Positions 1-7,024 of a stretch of 59,534 nucleotides of DNA are shown one piece after another (within the stretch, counting starts at the first letter, position 1; every line of letters begins with the position of its first letter). The DNA is from an uncultured Halomonas sp. (GTDB taxonomy: Bacteria; Pseudomonadota; Gammaproteobacteria; Pseudomonadales; Halomonadaceae). A program made the translations under genes and the position numbers. The notes beneath the pieces were generated by a model. The model was given only the letters and a program-made list of their open reading frames with translations. It was not told where the DNA came from and made no database searches. The DNA lies in contig NZ_CANLTC010000021.1 of the NCBI RefSeq assembly GCF_947493865.1, forward strand, positions 1-59,534. The letters are read 5' to 3'.

Positions 1-108
1 CCGTAGCTTTTATGCGATGGTATGCGTGGCTTGCATACGCCTGTGTCTACGAGCCGACTTTTCATACAGACCCTAGGCGTGCCACAGAAGTGGTAATCAA
101 AATGATCG

Positions 109-137
109 ATGGCCCAGCGTTTTTGTGGGCCATTTTG
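109..137 (+). terminator. Intrinsic terminator upstream of the SDR gene
   Basis: An 8-bp stem (ATGGCCCA with TGGGCCAT) around a 9-base loop is followed by TTTT. It probably ends a plus-strand transcript whose gene lies mostly or wholly before the window. Positions 1-108 hold no coding frame that I recognise. Confidence 0.6.
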
Positions 138-179
138 GTCTATATTTAAAACAAGGAAGCTTTATTAAAGAGAAATAAA

Positions 180-917
180 ATGAAATTAAAAGATAGAGTT
201 GCCATTGTATTCGGTGGAACATCCGGTCTTGGTGAAGCGACTGCCGTAGCCTATGCAAGTGAGGGTGCCAAGGTAGTGGTAGTCGGTCGTGATGAGTCAA
301 AAGGCAATCGCATTATCAGTGAGCTCCAGGGAAAAAATCAGAAATCGATTTTCGTCCAGGCTGATGTGTCGAAAGCTGAAGAAGTGCAAGCAGTTGTCGA
401 TAAGGCGCTCGAGGAATTTGGGCAAATAGACATTCTATATAATGGCGCTGGTATTCACGACGCTTATAAAACAGCGGCTGAAGTAGAAGAATCTGAATAC
501 GAAAGGCTGATGGATATTAATGTCAAAGGGCCATATTTAGCCTCAAAAGCGGTGATTCCTCACTTTTTAAAGAGAGGCAAGGGCGTCATCATTAATATTG
601 GCTCTCAATCTACCCATGTGGCCGGGGCTGGCGGGTCGGCATATGTTACGTCAAAACATGCGATAGAAGGCTTCACGAAACAATTAGCTTATGACTTTGG
701 AAGAAAGGGCATTAAAGCCAACCTTATTGCCCCGGGATTCATAGAGTCACCAATGACCGAAGGTATTGAAGACGAACGCCTGAATGACATTCCGGCACAG
801 CGGGCTGGAAAGCCTGAAGAGATTGCAGCGCTTGCCGTATTTCTGGCCTCCGACGATTCCAATTATATGCATGGATCGACAGTTACCATGGACGGTGGGT
901 GGACTACCGGTAGATAA
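180..917 (+). CDS. SDR family oxidoreductase
   Basis: A classical short-chain dehydrogenase/reductase of 245 aa, cytosolic and NAD(P)-dependent; the substrate cannot be told. The Rossmann glycine motif GGTSGLG is at residues 12-18, the NGAG motif at about 88-91, and the catalytic residues are Ser142 or Ser144, Tyr155 and Lys159 (YVTSK). The C-terminal end MDGGWTTGR is typical of the glucose/3-oxoacyl dehydrogenase branch. The start has only a weak purine-rich site (AAAGAGA). Base composition is clearly more AT-rich than the rest of the window (many AAA, ATT and TTA codons in the first third), which suggests recent transfer. It stands alone between a terminator and the convergent FMN reductase gene. 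The family call is certain; the role is unknown. Confidence 0.88.
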   Translation: MKLKDRVAIVFGGTSGLGEATAVAYASEGAKVVVVGRDESKGNRIISELQGKNQKSIFVQADVSKAEEVQAVVDKALEEFGQIDILYNGAGIHDAYKTAAEVEESEYERLMDINVKGPYLASKAVIPHFLKRGKGVIINIGSQSTHVAGAGGSAYVTSKHAIEGFTKQLAYDFGRKGIKANLIAPGFIESPMTEGIEDERLNDIPAQRAGKPEEIAALAVFLASDDSNYMHGSTVTMDGGWTTGR

Positions 918-999
918 GAAGGTAATCCCCCAACGTCTTTGGTTCCTGAATACTGGCACAGGCTCAATGATTAAGCCCCATGTTGAGCCTCGCCGTGAC

Positions 1000-1557
1000 T
1001 CAGCGCATGGTTTTTAGTGCCTTGGTCCACCGGGCCATGGTTTCAAGCAGGGTTTTCGCGCTCTTTTCATGGATGTCCGTCGCCACGAAGGTGCCATTTT
1101 CGAGATGATTGGTCACCATGGGAATCATCACCTGCTGCTTGATCGGCACCATTTCCATCGCGTTAAGAATGTGCTTCGCGGCTTCAGTCGAGCGGATTCC
1201 GCCTGAGATGCCGCCATAGCTTACAAAGCCAGCAGGTTTGTAGTTCCATTCGTTGTACAGATAATCAAGCGCGTTGATGAATGTCGGCGGCGGCGTGTAG
1301 TTGTACTCGGGCAGCACGAAAATGAAGGCATCCGAGTCTTCGACGATCTTCGACCAGCGCTTGGTATGCTCGTGCTCGTATTTTTGCATGGCCGGATGGT
1401 TGGGTTCATCCAGCATCGGCAGATTGATCTCTTGGAGATCCGCGAACCCGATCTCGAACCCGGCGGGGCTGGCCTTGGCATAGCCGTGGAACCAGTCGGC
1501 AACGGTCTTGCCGACCCGGCCGGGGCGGGTGCTGGTGAGGACAATGGTCAGTTTCAC
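1000..1557 (-). CDS. NADPH-dependent FMN reductase family protein
   Basis: A 185-aa flavodoxin-like reductase of the NADPH-dependent FMN reductase family. The N-terminal phosphate-binding loop TSTRPGR (residues 8-14), the LPEYNYTPPP segment in the middle and the following GFVSYGGISGG loop are the usual FMN-contact regions. Such enzymes reduce free or bound FMN, or quinones, with NAD(P)H in the cytosol. It is the last gene of a minus-strand set with a pirin and a YcaC-type hydrolase, a combination often seen under LysR-type control in Pseudomonas and Halomonas; no such regulator lies in the window. Family assignment is firm; physiological substrate is unknown. Confidence 0.85.
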   Translation of the reverse strand: MKLTIVLTSTRPGRVGKTVADWFHGYAKASPAGFEIGFADLQEINLPMLDEPNHPAMQKYEHEHTKRWSKIVEDSDAFIFVLPEYNYTPPPTFINALDYLYNEWNYKPAGFVSYGGISGGIRSTEAAKHILNAMEMVPIKQQVMIPMVTNHLENGTFVATDIHEKSAKTLLETMARWTKALKTMR

Positions 1558-1618
1558 TATTTTAGTTTCCTTGGTGTGCGTCGGGGTTTAGTCTGTAAAC
1601 ATTTCTTAGTACGGGCGA

Positions 1619-2572
1619 TCAAGTATCAGACTTGATGCGCCATGGAATGGGCGGCGGCATCATGCGGTCACCGTCAAACTCCGGAATATCGCCGAATCGC
1701 GCATCGCCGGCCTCCCACTCTTTCTGCGCCTTCGCAATCTCGGCCTTGCTATGCCCCACGAAGTTCCACCAGATGAAGATCTCTTCGCTCAGCGGTTCGC
1801 CGCCCAGCAGCAGCACGCGCGTGCTGGAATCAAGCTCTAGTGCAATGTCGTCGAGTCCGCAGCCCAGATAGGCGAGTTCGTTCGGCGCGAAGGTGTCCTG
1901 ATCGATACGCAGGTTGCCTTCGAGCACGAGCACGCCGTATTCGAAGTGATTGTGCAGGTTCAGGCGAACGGTGCTCGCGGCGTCGGCGAGCATATCCGCA
2001 CCCACCAGCGGCGAGAATGCGAGAGTGGGCGCTTCACGGCCGTTGAGCGCGCCGGTAAGCAACGTGACATCGACACCCTGCTCCTGCCAACGGGGCAGAT
2101 CGGGGTAATGATCGAAGCGTGGCTCGGTATGCCGGTGGGCGTAGGGCAGCGCGATCCATAGCTGGGCCGCGTGCAGCTGGGATTCGCTCGAGAGCGATTC
2201 TTCGGTGTGCGAGATACCACGACCGGCGGTCATCAAATTGACCTCGCCAGGGCGAATCACCTGTTCGCTCCCCAGGCTGTCCCGATGCAGAATGTCGCCG
2301 GCCAGCATCCAGGTGAAGGTCTGCAGACTGGTATGTGGATGTGGGCCGACACGCATGCCCTGGCTATCCACGGAAAATACGGCAGGCCCTGCATGATCCA
2401 GAAAGCACCATGCCCCGATCATGCGCCGTCCGCGCTGGGGCAGGACGCGGTTGATGGGAATGCCACCCACCTCGGCCTTACGCGATGAGAGATGCTGAAT
2501 AAGCCGGTGACCATCAACGATGGGGCACTCATACGACTCGAACAGTGCAGGATTTGATTCGGTATTGCTCAT
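1619..2572 (-). CDS. Pirin family protein
   Basis: A bicupin protein of 317 aa from the chosen ATG at 2572; an in-frame upstream start would add 37 unconserved residues. The N-terminal cupin keeps the pirin metal ligands His78 and His80 (GPHPHTSLQTFTW) and His122 and Glu124 (GRGISHTEE). The C-terminal cupin contains the NHFEYGVLVLEG segment. Bacterial pirins are described as quercetinase-like dioxygenases or as redox sensors that bind partner enzymes; nothing here decides between these. It lies between the FMN reductase gene and the YcaC-type hydrolase gene, all on the minus strand. Confidence 0.88.
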   Translation of the reverse strand: MSNTESNPALFESYECPIVDGHRLIQHLSSRKAEVGGIPINRVLPQRGRRMIGAWCFLDHAGPAVFSVDSQGMRVGPHPHTSLQTFTWMLAGDILHRDSLGSEQVIRPGEVNLMTAGRGISHTEESLSSESQLHAAQLWIALPYAHRHTEPRFDHYPDLPRWQEQGVDVTLLTGALNGREAPTLAFSPLVGADMLADAASTVRLNLHNHFEYGVLVLEGNLRIDQDTFAPNELAYLGCGLDDIALELDSSTRVLLLGGEPLSEEIFIWWNFVGHSKAEIAKAQKEWEAGDARFGDIPEFDGDRMMPPPIPWRIKSDT

Positions 2573-2758
2573 GGCATCGGTGTCCTGGATAGATCCATAT
2601 TTTTCAGTGAATGGCCAACGTCCATAGGATAGCGAGTCCGAAAGTTCATTGGCCGAACCAGGACCGACAGTGCCTGTATGCACCCAAGCCGCATGCTGTC
2701 GCCATGCGCGACTTGCGACTTGAGGGCATACCGGACGAAGGGTGATGCAACTGCGTCG

Positions 2759-3385
2759 TTAGCCGTTCTCGGCGGCAGTCCGGCTCTGGATCAGGTTGGC
2801 GTAGGCCGGCAGATGATTGGCCAGAATGGCGCCGAAGCCTTCGATATCGTTGCGCCAGTCACGGTGCAGTTCGCAGCCGACCGCAAACCAGTTCATCAAT
2901 TGCACGCCGGCCTGGGACATGCGGTTCCAGGCGGCATCTCGCACGGCGGGGTTGAAGGTGCCGGAAGCGTCGGTGATCGCAAACACTTCATAGCCTTCTT
3001 CCAGGGCCGAAAGCGCGGGGAAGGCGACACACACATCGGTGACGACGCCGGCGATGAGCAACTGCTTCTTGCCCGTATCCTTGACCGCCTGGACGAACTC
3101 TTCGTTGTCCCAGGCGTTGATCTGGCCGGGCCGTGCGATCAAGGGCGCGTCGGGAAAGGTCTCTTTGAGCTCGGGGACGATCGGCCCGTTGGGGCCGTCT
3201 GCGAAGCTGGTGGTCAGGATGGTGGGAAGGTTGAAGAACTTGGCGATATCGGCAACCGCCAGAACATTATTCTTGAACTCATCCATGTTGTAGTCGCGTA
3301 CCAGCGATAGCAGGCCGGCCTGGTGGTCGACCAACAACACGGCCACATTGTCTTTGTCGAGTCGGTTATAGGTAAAGGACATCAA
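2759..3385 (-). CDS. Isochorismatase-family hydrolase (YcaC-like)
   Basis: A cysteine hydrolase of 208 aa, very close in motif order to E. coli YcaC. Asp20 (LLVDHQAG) and the nucleophile Cys119 (GVVTDVCVAFPAL) are in the expected positions, and the ARPGQINAWDNE and CELHRDWRNDIEG segments are shared with YcaC. YcaC forms a cytosolic octamer whose natural substrate is not known. ATG at 3385 or 3382 (MMSF) are both possible; AGGAG lies just upstream. It is probably the first gene of the set with pirin and FMN reductase, although a 186-base gap separates it from pirin. Confidence 0.87.
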   Translation of the reverse strand: MMSFTYNRLDKDNVAVLLVDHQAGLLSLVRDYNMDEFKNNVLAVADIAKFFNLPTILTTSFADGPNGPIVPELKETFPDAPLIARPGQINAWDNEEFVQAVKDTGKKQLLIAGVVTDVCVAFPALSALEEGYEVFAITDASGTFNPAVRDAAWNRMSQAGVQLMNWFAVGCELHRDWRNDIEGFGAILANHLPAYANLIQSRTAAENG

Positions 3386-3541
3386 ACATCTCCTGGGTTT
3401 CTGGTTTGGTGAGGGATCATTACGGAAGATAGTTCACCGAAGAATAACCTGCGCCTTCCATTTCTTCGTTCACTAGTAACGATATCGTGCATTCGAACCA
3501 GGAAAGGAACAATAGATCGCATGAATGACATACTGTCATTG

Positions 3542-3817
3542 TTATAACGACAATAAGAGGCTGGAGGTGGATCGCCTCGCGGTTATCTGCGCCTCAATGC
3601 ACCCAGCACCTTCATCTATCCTGGGTGATAGCTGAATACATGGCGCTGTATTCGGAGATTCAAGTAGAACTGGTACCCCAAGGATCGCGTCACTGGTCCG
3701 ATCTAAGGAGGTTTCGATGTAACGTTGCGTAGTGGCGCCCCGTAGACCACACCCAGTCTCGTGACCCAGGAAGTGGCGTACAAGCTGATTACGCGATACC
3801 AGAATAGAGCAAACCAT
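3542..3817 (-). pseudogene. Possible remnant of a tyrosine recombinase C-terminus
   Basis: A 91-codon open frame lies directly downstream of the tmRNA 3' end. Its first third reads LVRHFLGHE...ATTQRYIETSLDR, which resembles the last conserved part of tyrosine integrases (LGH, then TTQ-Y, including the catalytic Tyr region). The rest is not integrase-like and no upstream catalytic domain is present. tmRNA 3' ends are a well-known integration site, so a decayed integrase here is plausible. The match is short and could be chance. The rest of the 3386-3827 gap shows nothing else recognisable. Confidence 0.3.
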
Positions 3818-3827
3818 GGCTTTTGAA

Positions 3828-3854
3828 ACGAAAAAAGCACCCGCAGGTGCTTGA
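3828..3854 (-). terminator. Intrinsic terminator of ssrA
   Basis: Read on the minus strand, AAGCACCTGCGGGTGCTT is an inverted repeat with a 7-8 bp stem followed by TTTTTT. It sits 15 bases after the CCA end of the tmRNA. Confidence 0.8.
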
Positions 3855-3868
3855 TTCGTATAGCTGTT

Positions 3869-4248
3869 TGGTGGAGGCGGGGGGAATTGAACCCCCGTCC
3901 GCCGATACTCGCTCTTCGGCTCTACATGCTTAGGTCCGTCTTTTGATTTAGCGTCATGAACTCCGACGGGCAGGATTCCACAACGCGATTCTTCTTTAGT
4001 TTAGCGATTGACGTGAAGACACCGCCAATCACGATCCTGTCAGCTTTAGCTCGTATCCCCTCAGCCATGAACAGGCACATCGCCTTGGGGCCAGGCTAAC
4101 AACTAGCAGTTTTTAGGCTGCCAGTGCACCTTGAGCATAGTTTTCGTCGTTTGCGACTATTTAGTCGTGATGTTGGATTTACGAGATACATCACGCTCTC
4201 GGCATGCACCTAGGAGGTTGTCATCGGCGTCGAAGCCATGTCGCCCCC
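3869..4248 (-). ncRNA. ssrA: Transfer-messenger RNA (tmRNA)
   Basis: One-piece tmRNA for trans-translation rescue of stalled ribosomes. The 5' GGGGGCG (from 4248) pairs with CGCCTCC before the ACCA end at 3869, forming the alanyl acceptor stem (one G-U pair), and the T-arm GGGGGTTCAATTCCCCC is present. The tag frame runs from resume codon GCA at 4154 to the stop at 4113 and encodes ANDENYAQGALAA, preceded in tagged proteins by the alanine carried on tmRNA. A possible -10 TAAGAT lies at 4261-4266. smpB, its protein partner, is immediately upstream on the same strand. Confidence 0.97.
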
Positions 4249-4306
4249 GGATACGCTGTCATCTTAACAGATGGAGGCAGGGCAGGGCTAGTTCAAGCCC
4301 CGGTGC

Positions 4307-4786
4307 CTACTTGTTTTCGCGCATGATACGGGCCTTCTGGCGGTCCCAGTCCCGCGCCTTCTCGGAGGCGCGCTTGTCATGCAGCTTCTTGCCGGTGACC
4401 AGAGCCAGTTCGCACTTGATCAGGTTCTTCTTCCAGTACAGCTTGAGCGGTACGCAGGTATGGCCCTTGTCCTGGGTGCGCGAGAAGATCCGGGCGATCT
4501 CCTTGCGGTGCAACAGCAACTTGCGGGTGCGAGTCGGATCGGCAACCACATGGGTGCTGGCGGTGTTGAGCGGCATGATGTGGCTACCGAGCAGCCAGGC
4601 CTCAGCATCCTTGATCAGGATATAGGTGTCGGTGAGTTGCGCCTTGCCGGCACGCATGCTCTTGACTTCCCAGCCCGCCAGCGCCAATCCTGCCTCGAAG
4701 GTCTCTTCGATATGGTATTCGAAGCGTGCCTTCTTGTTCAGCGCGATGACATTGCTGCCTGCCTTCTTGGCTTTTTTCGTGGCCAT
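4307..4786 (-). CDS. smpB: SsrA-binding protein SmpB
   Basis: The 159-aa partner of tmRNA: it binds the tRNA-like domain and mimics the anticodon arm in the ribosomal A site. The start is ATG at 4786, with GAGGA five bases upstream and MATKKAKK following; a longer frame exists but would add 49 unconserved residues. The beta-barrel segment ([24 protein letters not shown] has the family pattern F-I-x-E-x-x-E-A-G-x-x-L-x-G-x-E-V-K-S) and the basic C-terminal helix ([14 protein letters not shown]) are complete. Length equals the family norm. The linked ssrA gene follows by 58 bases. Confidence 0.97.
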   Translation of the reverse strand: MATKKAKKAGSNVIALNKKARFEYHIEETFEAGLALAGWEVKSMRAGKAQLTDTYILIKDAEAWLLGSHIMPLNTASTHVVADPTRTRKLLLHRKEIARIFSRTQDKGHTCVPLKLYWKKNLIKCELALVTGKKLHDKRASEKARDWDRQKARIMRENK

Positions 4787-4996
4787 GAGTCCTCTTGTCT
4801 TGATATGCCCTGTCAGCCAGCCCTTCGATATGGGGCAAAGCATGATACCATTCAAGGCCTTGGCGTGATCATCATGGTACGCCTTGGCGCGCGTTCGCAA
4901 TAGTGCATAAATATGTGTATTGCGTAAGCGCACGAATCAGGCATACGAGTAAAATGCGTTAGGCTTTGCCCGAAAAGTACCTGCGCACGTCTATAC

Positions 4997-5064
4997 GGCG
5001 TTAAAAATTGGCTCAAGATACTCATTTACACCACGTAAACTCCGTTCTTTCGCCAATCTTTGCC
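4997..5064. repeat. Imperfect palindromic intergenic element
   Basis: Two roughly 30-base arms, GGCGTTAAAAATTGG... and its imperfect complement ...CCAATCTTTGCC, flank a TTTAC-ACCAC-GTAAA core, giving a long interrupted hairpin. It lies in the 344-base divergent gap between smpB and ratA and would fall in the ratA leader. It has the look of a REP/MITE-type dispersed element; only one copy is visible in this window. Confidence 0.45.
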
Positions 5065-5130
5065 TTGTCTAGATGTCGCTCGCTGACTTTTCAGCCGAAG
5101 CCTAGCATAGTGACTTCAGCGGAGAGGTAT

Positions 5131-5565
5131 ATGCCTACTGTCAATCGATCTGCCTTGGTGCGGCATTCCCCAAAAGCCATGTTTGATCTGGTCAACGATT
5201 TCGAACGCTATCCGGAATTTCTGCCAGGCTGTCGTCGTACACGCCTGATCGAGCGCGATGAGAATCACCTTATCGGCGAACTGACGTTGGGCAAAGCCGG
5301 TGTCGAGCAGAGTTTTACCACGCGCAACGATCTTTATGAGCCGGAGCGCATCGAGCTTTCATTGGTCAATGGCCCCTTCAAGTATATGCGTGGGCGCTGG
5401 CTGTTCATGCCCATGGGGCAACAGGCATGTAAAGTCAGCCTCGAGATGGATTTTGAGTTTTCCAATCGATTATTGGGGATGGCCTTCGGCAAGCTGTTCA
5501 ATCAAATGGCCAAGCAGCAGGTCGAGGCGTTTACCCGGCGCGCCGACGTCGTTTATGGCAAATGA
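5131..5565 (+). CDS. ratA: RatA/Coq10-family START-like protein
   Basis: A 144-aa polyketide-cyclase/START-domain protein of the RatA family (YfjG in E. coli; Coq10 in mitochondria). The N-terminus VNRSALVRHSPKAMFDLVND and the YPEFLPGC motif at residues 28-35 are diagnostic. E. coli RatA was described as a toxin blocking 70S assembly, while the Coq10 homologues bind ubiquinone; the second role is at least as likely here. The start at 5131 is fixed by GGAGAGG at 5121-5127; an upstream in-frame ATG lies within the palindromic element and is not conserved. It is translationally coupled to rnfH, which overlaps its 3' end, as in E. coli. Confidence 0.9.
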   Translation: MPTVNRSALVRHSPKAMFDLVNDFERYPEFLPGCRRTRLIERDENHLIGELTLGKAGVEQSFTTRNDLYEPERIELSLVNGPFKYMRGRWLFMPMGQQACKVSLEMDFEFSNRLLGMAFGKLFNQMAKQQVEAFTRRADVVYGK

Positions 5566-5896
5566 CGCCATTGTTCCCGTCATGGCTAAAGGCTCTGCAG
5601 GGTTGATCGTGGAGGTTGCTTTTGCTCTTCCCGATTCCCAGAAAATCGTCCTCTTGACCGTTTCGCCGGGCACTACTGCTCGACAAGCGGTTACGATGGC
5701 GAAGATGCCGCGCTATTTCCCCACATTACCTCCAGAGACGTTCAGTCAGGGGGCGCTAGGAATTTTTGGCAAACTGCTGCGCGACCCTGACCAACATGTG
5801 CTGCGAGCCGGCGACCGTGTCGAAATCTATCGGCCTTTACACATCGATCCCAAGCAGGCACGGGCGAAACGTGCAACACGCAACGCCCGAGGTTAA
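5555..5896 (+). CDS. rnfH: RnfH family ubiquitin-like protein
   Basis: A small beta-grasp protein of the UPF0125/RnfH family. The core EVAFALPDSQKIVLLTV, followed by the conserved end DRVEIYRPLHIDPKQARAKRA, defines it. The start may be ATG 5555 (113 aa, overlapping ratA by 11 bases) or ATG 5582 (104 aa, nearer the family length). RnfH is named from linkage to rnf genes in some bacteria, but here, as in E. coli, it pairs with ratA; molecular function is unsettled. Confidence 0.88.
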   Translation: MANDAIVPVMAKGSAGLIVEVAFALPDSQKIVLLTVSPGTTARQAVTMAKMPRYFPTLPPETFSQGALGIFGKLLRDPDQHVLRAGDRVEIYRPLHIDPKQARAKRATRNARG

Positions 5897-5911
5897 AGTG
5901 ACGCGCCTGGG

Positions 5912-6367
5912 CTAGATCTGCTCTCCTCGACTATCGGGTTCTTCGCCGGGAGAGGGTACGGGCGAACTGCCAGGTAACGGCTCGACGCCACCAGGATCAA
6001 GGGCGGGACCTAGATCGGAATCCGGCGATAGTTCCATGTTGGCATCCATGTCTCCCGATGTCTTGATATCGACCAGCTGGTTGTTGGCGAACGTCAATGT
6101 TACGCGGCGCTGTTTTACTCCGGCATAGGCTTCATCCAGCCGAGACACGTATTCCCATTGATTTTCATCGAAGGGTGTTCTCAAAAGCGGCATACCCATG
6201 ACATAGACGACCTGTTCACGACTCATGCCAGGCGTTAGCTGCGCGACCATGTCTTGAGTGAACAGATTGCCCTGGGGCAAATCGCGCTTGTAGACGCTAA
6301 AATAACTGCAGCCACCCATCAGGGAGAGAGCAATGGAAAAGGTGGCTATTTTGATAAGATTTTGCAT
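5912..6367 (-). CDS. bamE: Outer membrane assembly lipoprotein BamE
   Basis: BamE (OmlA/SmpA), a 151-aa lipoprotein subunit of the Bam complex that inserts outer-membrane beta-barrels. The start at 6367 gives a signal sequence ending in the lipobox LMGGC (lipidated Cys about residue 20). The conserved core QGNLFTQDMVAQLTPGMSREQVVYVMG...PLLRTPFD is intact. After about residue 105 there is a Pro/Asp/Glu/Gly-rich, probably disordered tail that is longer than in E. coli. It is divergent from fur with 72 bases between the starts, as in Pseudomonas. Confidence 0.94.
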   Translation of the reverse strand: MQNLIKIATFSIALSLMGGCSYFSVYKRDLPQGNLFTQDMVAQLTPGMSREQVVYVMGMPLLRTPFDENQWEYVSRLDEAYAGVKQRRVTLTFANNQLVDIKTSGDMDANMELSPDSDLGPALDPGGVEPLPGSSPVPSPGEEPDSRGEQI

Positions 6368-6439
6368 TTGGCCCCATTCTTCACTATCGTTTCTTGGGTC
6401 GATCATACCCGACCCACCACAATACTGCGAAGAGCTATC

Positions 6440-6883
6440 ATGGCCGATCAGAACCACGAACTACGCAGGGCGGGACTCAAGGTTACATTGCCTCGTGTCA
6501 AGATCCTGCAAATCCTTGAAAGTTCCACGGGTGATCATCTCAGCGCCGAAGATGTTTACAAGGCGTTGCTGGATGCCGGTGAAGACGTGGGCTTGGCAAC
6601 CGTGTACCGCGTGTTGACGCAATTTGAGTCCGCGGGCCTGGTAGTACGCCATAATTTCGACGGCGGGCATGCGGTCTTCGAAATGTCCCATGAGGAACAT
6701 CATGACCATATGGTGTGCCTGGAAAGCGGCCAGATCATCGAGTTCTTCGACGAGCAGATCGAGCGTCGTCAGCAGGAAATCGTCGATGAGCATGGTTACG
6801 AGCTCGTCGATCATGCCTTGGTGTTATATGTGCGGCCCAAAGGGTCTCGAGCGACTCGCCAGGAAAGCATCAAGAAATCCTAG
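6440..6883 (+). CDS. fur: Ferric uptake regulator Fur
   Basis: A 147-aa iron-responsive repressor: winged helix in about residues 1-82, then the metal-binding and dimerisation domain. His87, His88 and His90 (HEEHHDHMVC) and Glu/His residues further on supply metal ligands. As in Pseudomonas Fur, the second Cys of the E. coli CXXC is absent (CLES), so that structural zinc site is not of the E. coli type. The start is ATG 6440 (MADQNHELRRAGLKVTLPR). Transcription probably ends at the shared hairpin at 6967-6995. I could not find a convincing 19-bp Fur box in the fur-bamE gap. Confidence 0.96.
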   Translation: MADQNHELRRAGLKVTLPRVKILQILESSTGDHLSAEDVYKALLDAGEDVGLATVYRVLTQFESAGLVVRHNFDGGHAVFEMSHEEHHDHMVCLESGQIIEFFDEQIERRQQEIVDEHGYELVDHALVLYVRPKGSRATRQESIKKS

Positions 6884-6966
6884 AAACTCTCCACGACCTA
6901 CTGTGCCTTGTCTTGGCTCATTACGATCCTGAACAGTTTCTTGTTATTTTTTCGCCTAGCTTACCG

Positions 6967-6995
6967 AAACGCCAGCCTTCGAGGCTGGCGTTTTT
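6967..6995. terminator. Bidirectional terminator between fur and recN
   Basis: A 9-12 bp stem (AAACGCCAGCCT / AGGCTGGCGTTT) with a TCG loop and T-tract on the plus strand; A residues before the stem make it usable from the minus strand too. It separates the convergent fur and recN genes. Confidence 0.85.
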
Positions 6996-7024
6996 AGTTG
7001 CCGACATGTGTTTGGCTAGATGCG

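Noticed and set aside
1..108. Possible tRNA or gene end at the left edge
   Set aside because: No cloverleaf can be drawn and the two short frames that are open match nothing I know.
6254..6439. N-terminal extension of the Fur frame
   Set aside because: It overlaps bamE on the other strand and is not Fur-like; ATG 6440 gives the standard Fur length.
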